This document shows positions 14,151-15,171 of a DNA stretch of 15,171 bases, in pieces. Under the pieces are notes generated by a model. That model did not search any database and was not told the origin of the DNA. It saw only the letters and a list, made by a program, of their open reading frames with translations. Source of the stretch: Gemmatimonadota bacterium (lineage in GTDB: Bacteria > Gemmatimonadota > Gemmatimonadetes > Gemmatimonadales > GWC2-71-9); the NCBI GenBank assembly GCA_025360265.1, contig JANYCP010000216.1:1-15171 (forward strand). The letters are read 5' to 3'. How positions within the stretch are numbered: the first letter of the stretch is position 1; each line of letters begins with the position of its first letter. A program made the translations under genes and the position numbers.

Positions 14151-14999
14151 TCAGTTCTTGTAGAAGGTGAACAACTGCTGCACGTCCATCGCGACGGGAC
14201 CTCCGTCGCACCAGGCTGGCGTGAAGTGCAGGGTGGGAAAAAGCTTCTTCACGGCGTCGAGATATTTCGGTGCGGTGCTCTCGAGCACGCGAACGGTTGA
14301 GTCGATCGGCGTGCCTGAACTATCAATTACAAATCGCAGTTCCACGCGACCATCGCCACCAGGGCCTGTCGCGTCCGGCCACTCGCCGTAGCTAAACGAT
14401 GGCCGTTTCGGTTCGCAGTTATCTGGTGGGGTGAATGACGGCGGCAACATACCGGCGGTGCCGATGGTCCATGCCGGTTGCATCATTGACGGCCAGGTGC
14501 GGCCAATCGGCATCGCCGGCCACGGCTGTGTGACATGCACGTTGTGCCCAATAAAAGTGATGGAAAGCTCGGTCGTGCTGGCGACCACGCATCCGCGGAA
14601 CACGGCCGGGCGATACCGATAGCCCATCATGATCGCTCTGAGGGTCTTCGAATACCCGCTGTCATTGATGCCAGCGAAATCCACGCGTGTTGGCGAGCCG
14701 AATTGGTTGAGAAAGAATCGTACCAGAACTGTCTTGCGCTGCATACTTCCCGGAAGATCGCCGATGGGTGGCAGGATGATCTGTCGCGACTCAGGCGGGG
14801 ACCACAACGAGTCGTGCGGAGTGCCGTCCCGGGGTGCCATGACGTTTACGCACTCTTCGGGCGACCGGGTGACGTTGACCGCCGGCACGGGCCGCTGGTT
14901 AGCGTCCATAGGCGGCCTTATCGCTGTCACTTGGGCATCGAGGGGCTGGCAGCCAGCAACCACTGCCGTACCGAGCGCCAAGCCAACCCATATCCGCAC
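14151..14999 (-). CDS. Lipoprotein with two TonB C-terminal-like domains
   Basis: A 282-residue exported protein. The signal peptide ends with lipobox VAGC (Cys17). Two TonB-C-like domains are visible: the first at about 88-150 (KTVLVRFFLNQFGSPTRV, then YRYRPAVFRGC) and the second at about 217-280 (GRVELRFVIDSSGTPIDSTV, then LHFTPAWCDGGPVAMDV). The linker (about 155-205) is rich in Pro, Trp and Met. Classical TonB has one such domain tethered to an inner-membrane helix; here the anchor is a lipoprotein signal, so energy transduction with ExbBD is doubtful and a structural or binding role may be more likely. GTG 14999 is supported by GGGAG on the minus strand (15005-15009), 5 nt upstream. It converges on the RNase E/G gene with a 10-nt gap, leaving no room for a terminator between them. 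Confidence 0.8.
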   Translation of the reverse strand: MRIWVGLALGTAVVAGCQPLDAQVTAIRPPMDANQRPVPAVNVTRSPEECVNVMAPRDGTPHDSLWSPPESRQIILPPIGDLPGSMQRKTVLVRFFLNQFGSPTRVDFAGINDSGYSKTLRAIMMGYRYRPAVFRGCVVASTTELSITFIGHNVHVTQPWPAMPIGRTWPSMMQPAWTIGTAGMLPPSFTPPDNCEPKRPSFSYGEWPDATGPGGDGRVELRFVIDSSGTPIDSTVRVLESTAPKYLDAVKKLFPTLHFTPAWCDGGPVAMDVQQLFTFYKN

Positions 15000-15021
15000 A
15001 GGATCTCCCGCCCGAAACAGG

Positions 15022-15031
15022 CTCAGCTGAG
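15022..15031. repeat. 10-nt palindrome in divergent promoter region
   Basis: CTCAGCTGAG is a perfect palindrome in the 100-nt gap between the TonB-domain lipoprotein (-) and rplU (+). It lies 14 nt upstream of the candidate rplU -35 element and could be a small operator, or chance. Confidence 0.35.
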
Positions 15032-15044
15032 GAATCTAGCGCCC

Positions 15045-15073
15045 TTGCACCAACCCCATGCCCCTTATAGATT
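15045..15073 (+). promoter_or_regulatory. Candidate promoter of rplU
   Basis: TTGCAC (15045-15050) and TAGATT (15068-15073) are spaced by 17 nt, the preferred distance for a housekeeping sigma factor; the overlapping TATAGA at 15066-15071 gives a 15-nt spacing. Transcription would begin about 20 nt before the rplU start codon. A separate promoter makes sense because an opposing gene separates rplU from the RNase E/G gene. Confidence 0.45.
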
Positions 15074-15099
15074 TGCGGGCTATTTTGGGAGCGGAATCT

Positions 15100-15171
15100 A
15101 TGTACGCGATTTTCAAAGCCCTGGGCAAGCAATGGCGCGCCGAAGTCGGTGCGACCATGCAATTGCCTTGG
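15100..15171 (+). CDS. rplU: 50S ribosomal protein L21, N-terminal fragment
   Basis: Only the first 24 codons are inside the window; the gene runs off the right edge. The reading MYAIFKALGKQWRAEVGATM matches the conserved L21 start (MYAVF or MYAII, then GKQ, then V..G). GGGAG at 15087-15091 lies 8 nt before ATG 15100. L21 is a large-subunit protein that binds 23S rRNA. Its gene commonly sits close to an RNase E/G gene and is followed by rpmA (L27), which I expect beyond the edge. The fragment is short, but the start, ribosome site and context agree. Confidence 0.85.
   Translation, partial: MYAIFKALGKQWRAEVGATMQLPW

Noticed and set aside
14138..14152. Possible intrinsic terminator between the RNase E/G gene and the convergent lipoprotein gene
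   Set aside because: The gap is only 10 nt and contains no inverted repeat with a T-run.
1..15171. CRISPR array, tRNA/rRNA gene, transposon or prophage remnants
   Set aside because: I saw no regularly spaced direct repeats, no tRNA-like or rRNA-like stretches, and no transposase, integrase or phage protein in any frame.

Overview
The window is GC-rich, densely packed bacterial chromosome. Three proteins carry clear lipoprotein signal peptides (lipobox plus Cys), one carries TonB C-terminal-like domains, and RNase E/G lies close to ribosomal protein L21. This points to a Gram-negative, diderm bacterium. The combination of acyl-CoA/AtuA-type genes, Ig-like plus leishmanolysin lipoproteins and small TonB-domain proteins is what I would expect from a Gemmatimonadota-like soil bacterium, but that placement is inference from style and not proof.

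Region 1 (1-8785, all + strand) looks like one long operon. It runs: an eRF1-like (baeRF) protein; a stand-alone B12-binding domain of the acyl-CoA mutase type; an acyl-CoA carboxylase beta (carboxyltransferase) subunit; a 971-residue subtilase lipoprotein resembling tripeptidyl peptidase II; an AtuA-family protein split into two genes (large domain, then small C-terminal domain); a crotonase of the methylglutaconyl-CoA hydratase type; and an unannotated 49-50 aa two-helix membrane protein. From the carboxylase onward every stop overlaps the next start (ATGA, TGATG or an 8-nt overlap), so the genes are probably translationally coupled. Carboxylase, AtuA and hydratase together resemble the leucine (Liu) or acyclic terpene (Atu) degradation logic: carboxylation of a branched enoyl-CoA followed by hydration. 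The B12 domain fits downstream propionyl/methylmalonyl-CoA handling. The peptidase inside the operon suggests that peptide scavenging outside the cytoplasm may be tied to catabolism of the released amino acids. The biotin carboxylase subunit, acyl-CoA dehydrogenase, lyase and large mutase subunit are not in the window.

Region 2 (8786-12028): a short RecQ-type helicase without HRDC or winged-helix domains (+) converges with a secreted Ig-repeat/leishmanolysin-like metalloprotease lipoprotein (-). Both genes end in the same palindromic CTAG.

Region 3 (12029-12487) is the only long gene-free stretch. It lies between two divergent genes and holds a candidate leaderless promoter for the metalloprotease and a highly structured leader for the RNase E/G gene, including a roughly 66-nt interrupted stem-loop and a separate 13-bp inverted repeat.

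Region 4 (12488-15171): an RNase E/G family ribonuclease with an unusual acidic insertion in its S1 domain (+), a convergent lipoprotein with two TonB-C-like domains (-), and the first 24 codons of rplU (+) with its own promoter. The TonB-like gene interrupts the rng-rplU neighbourhood that is common in other bacteria. I see no tRNA, rRNA, CRISPR, insertion sequence or prophage gene.
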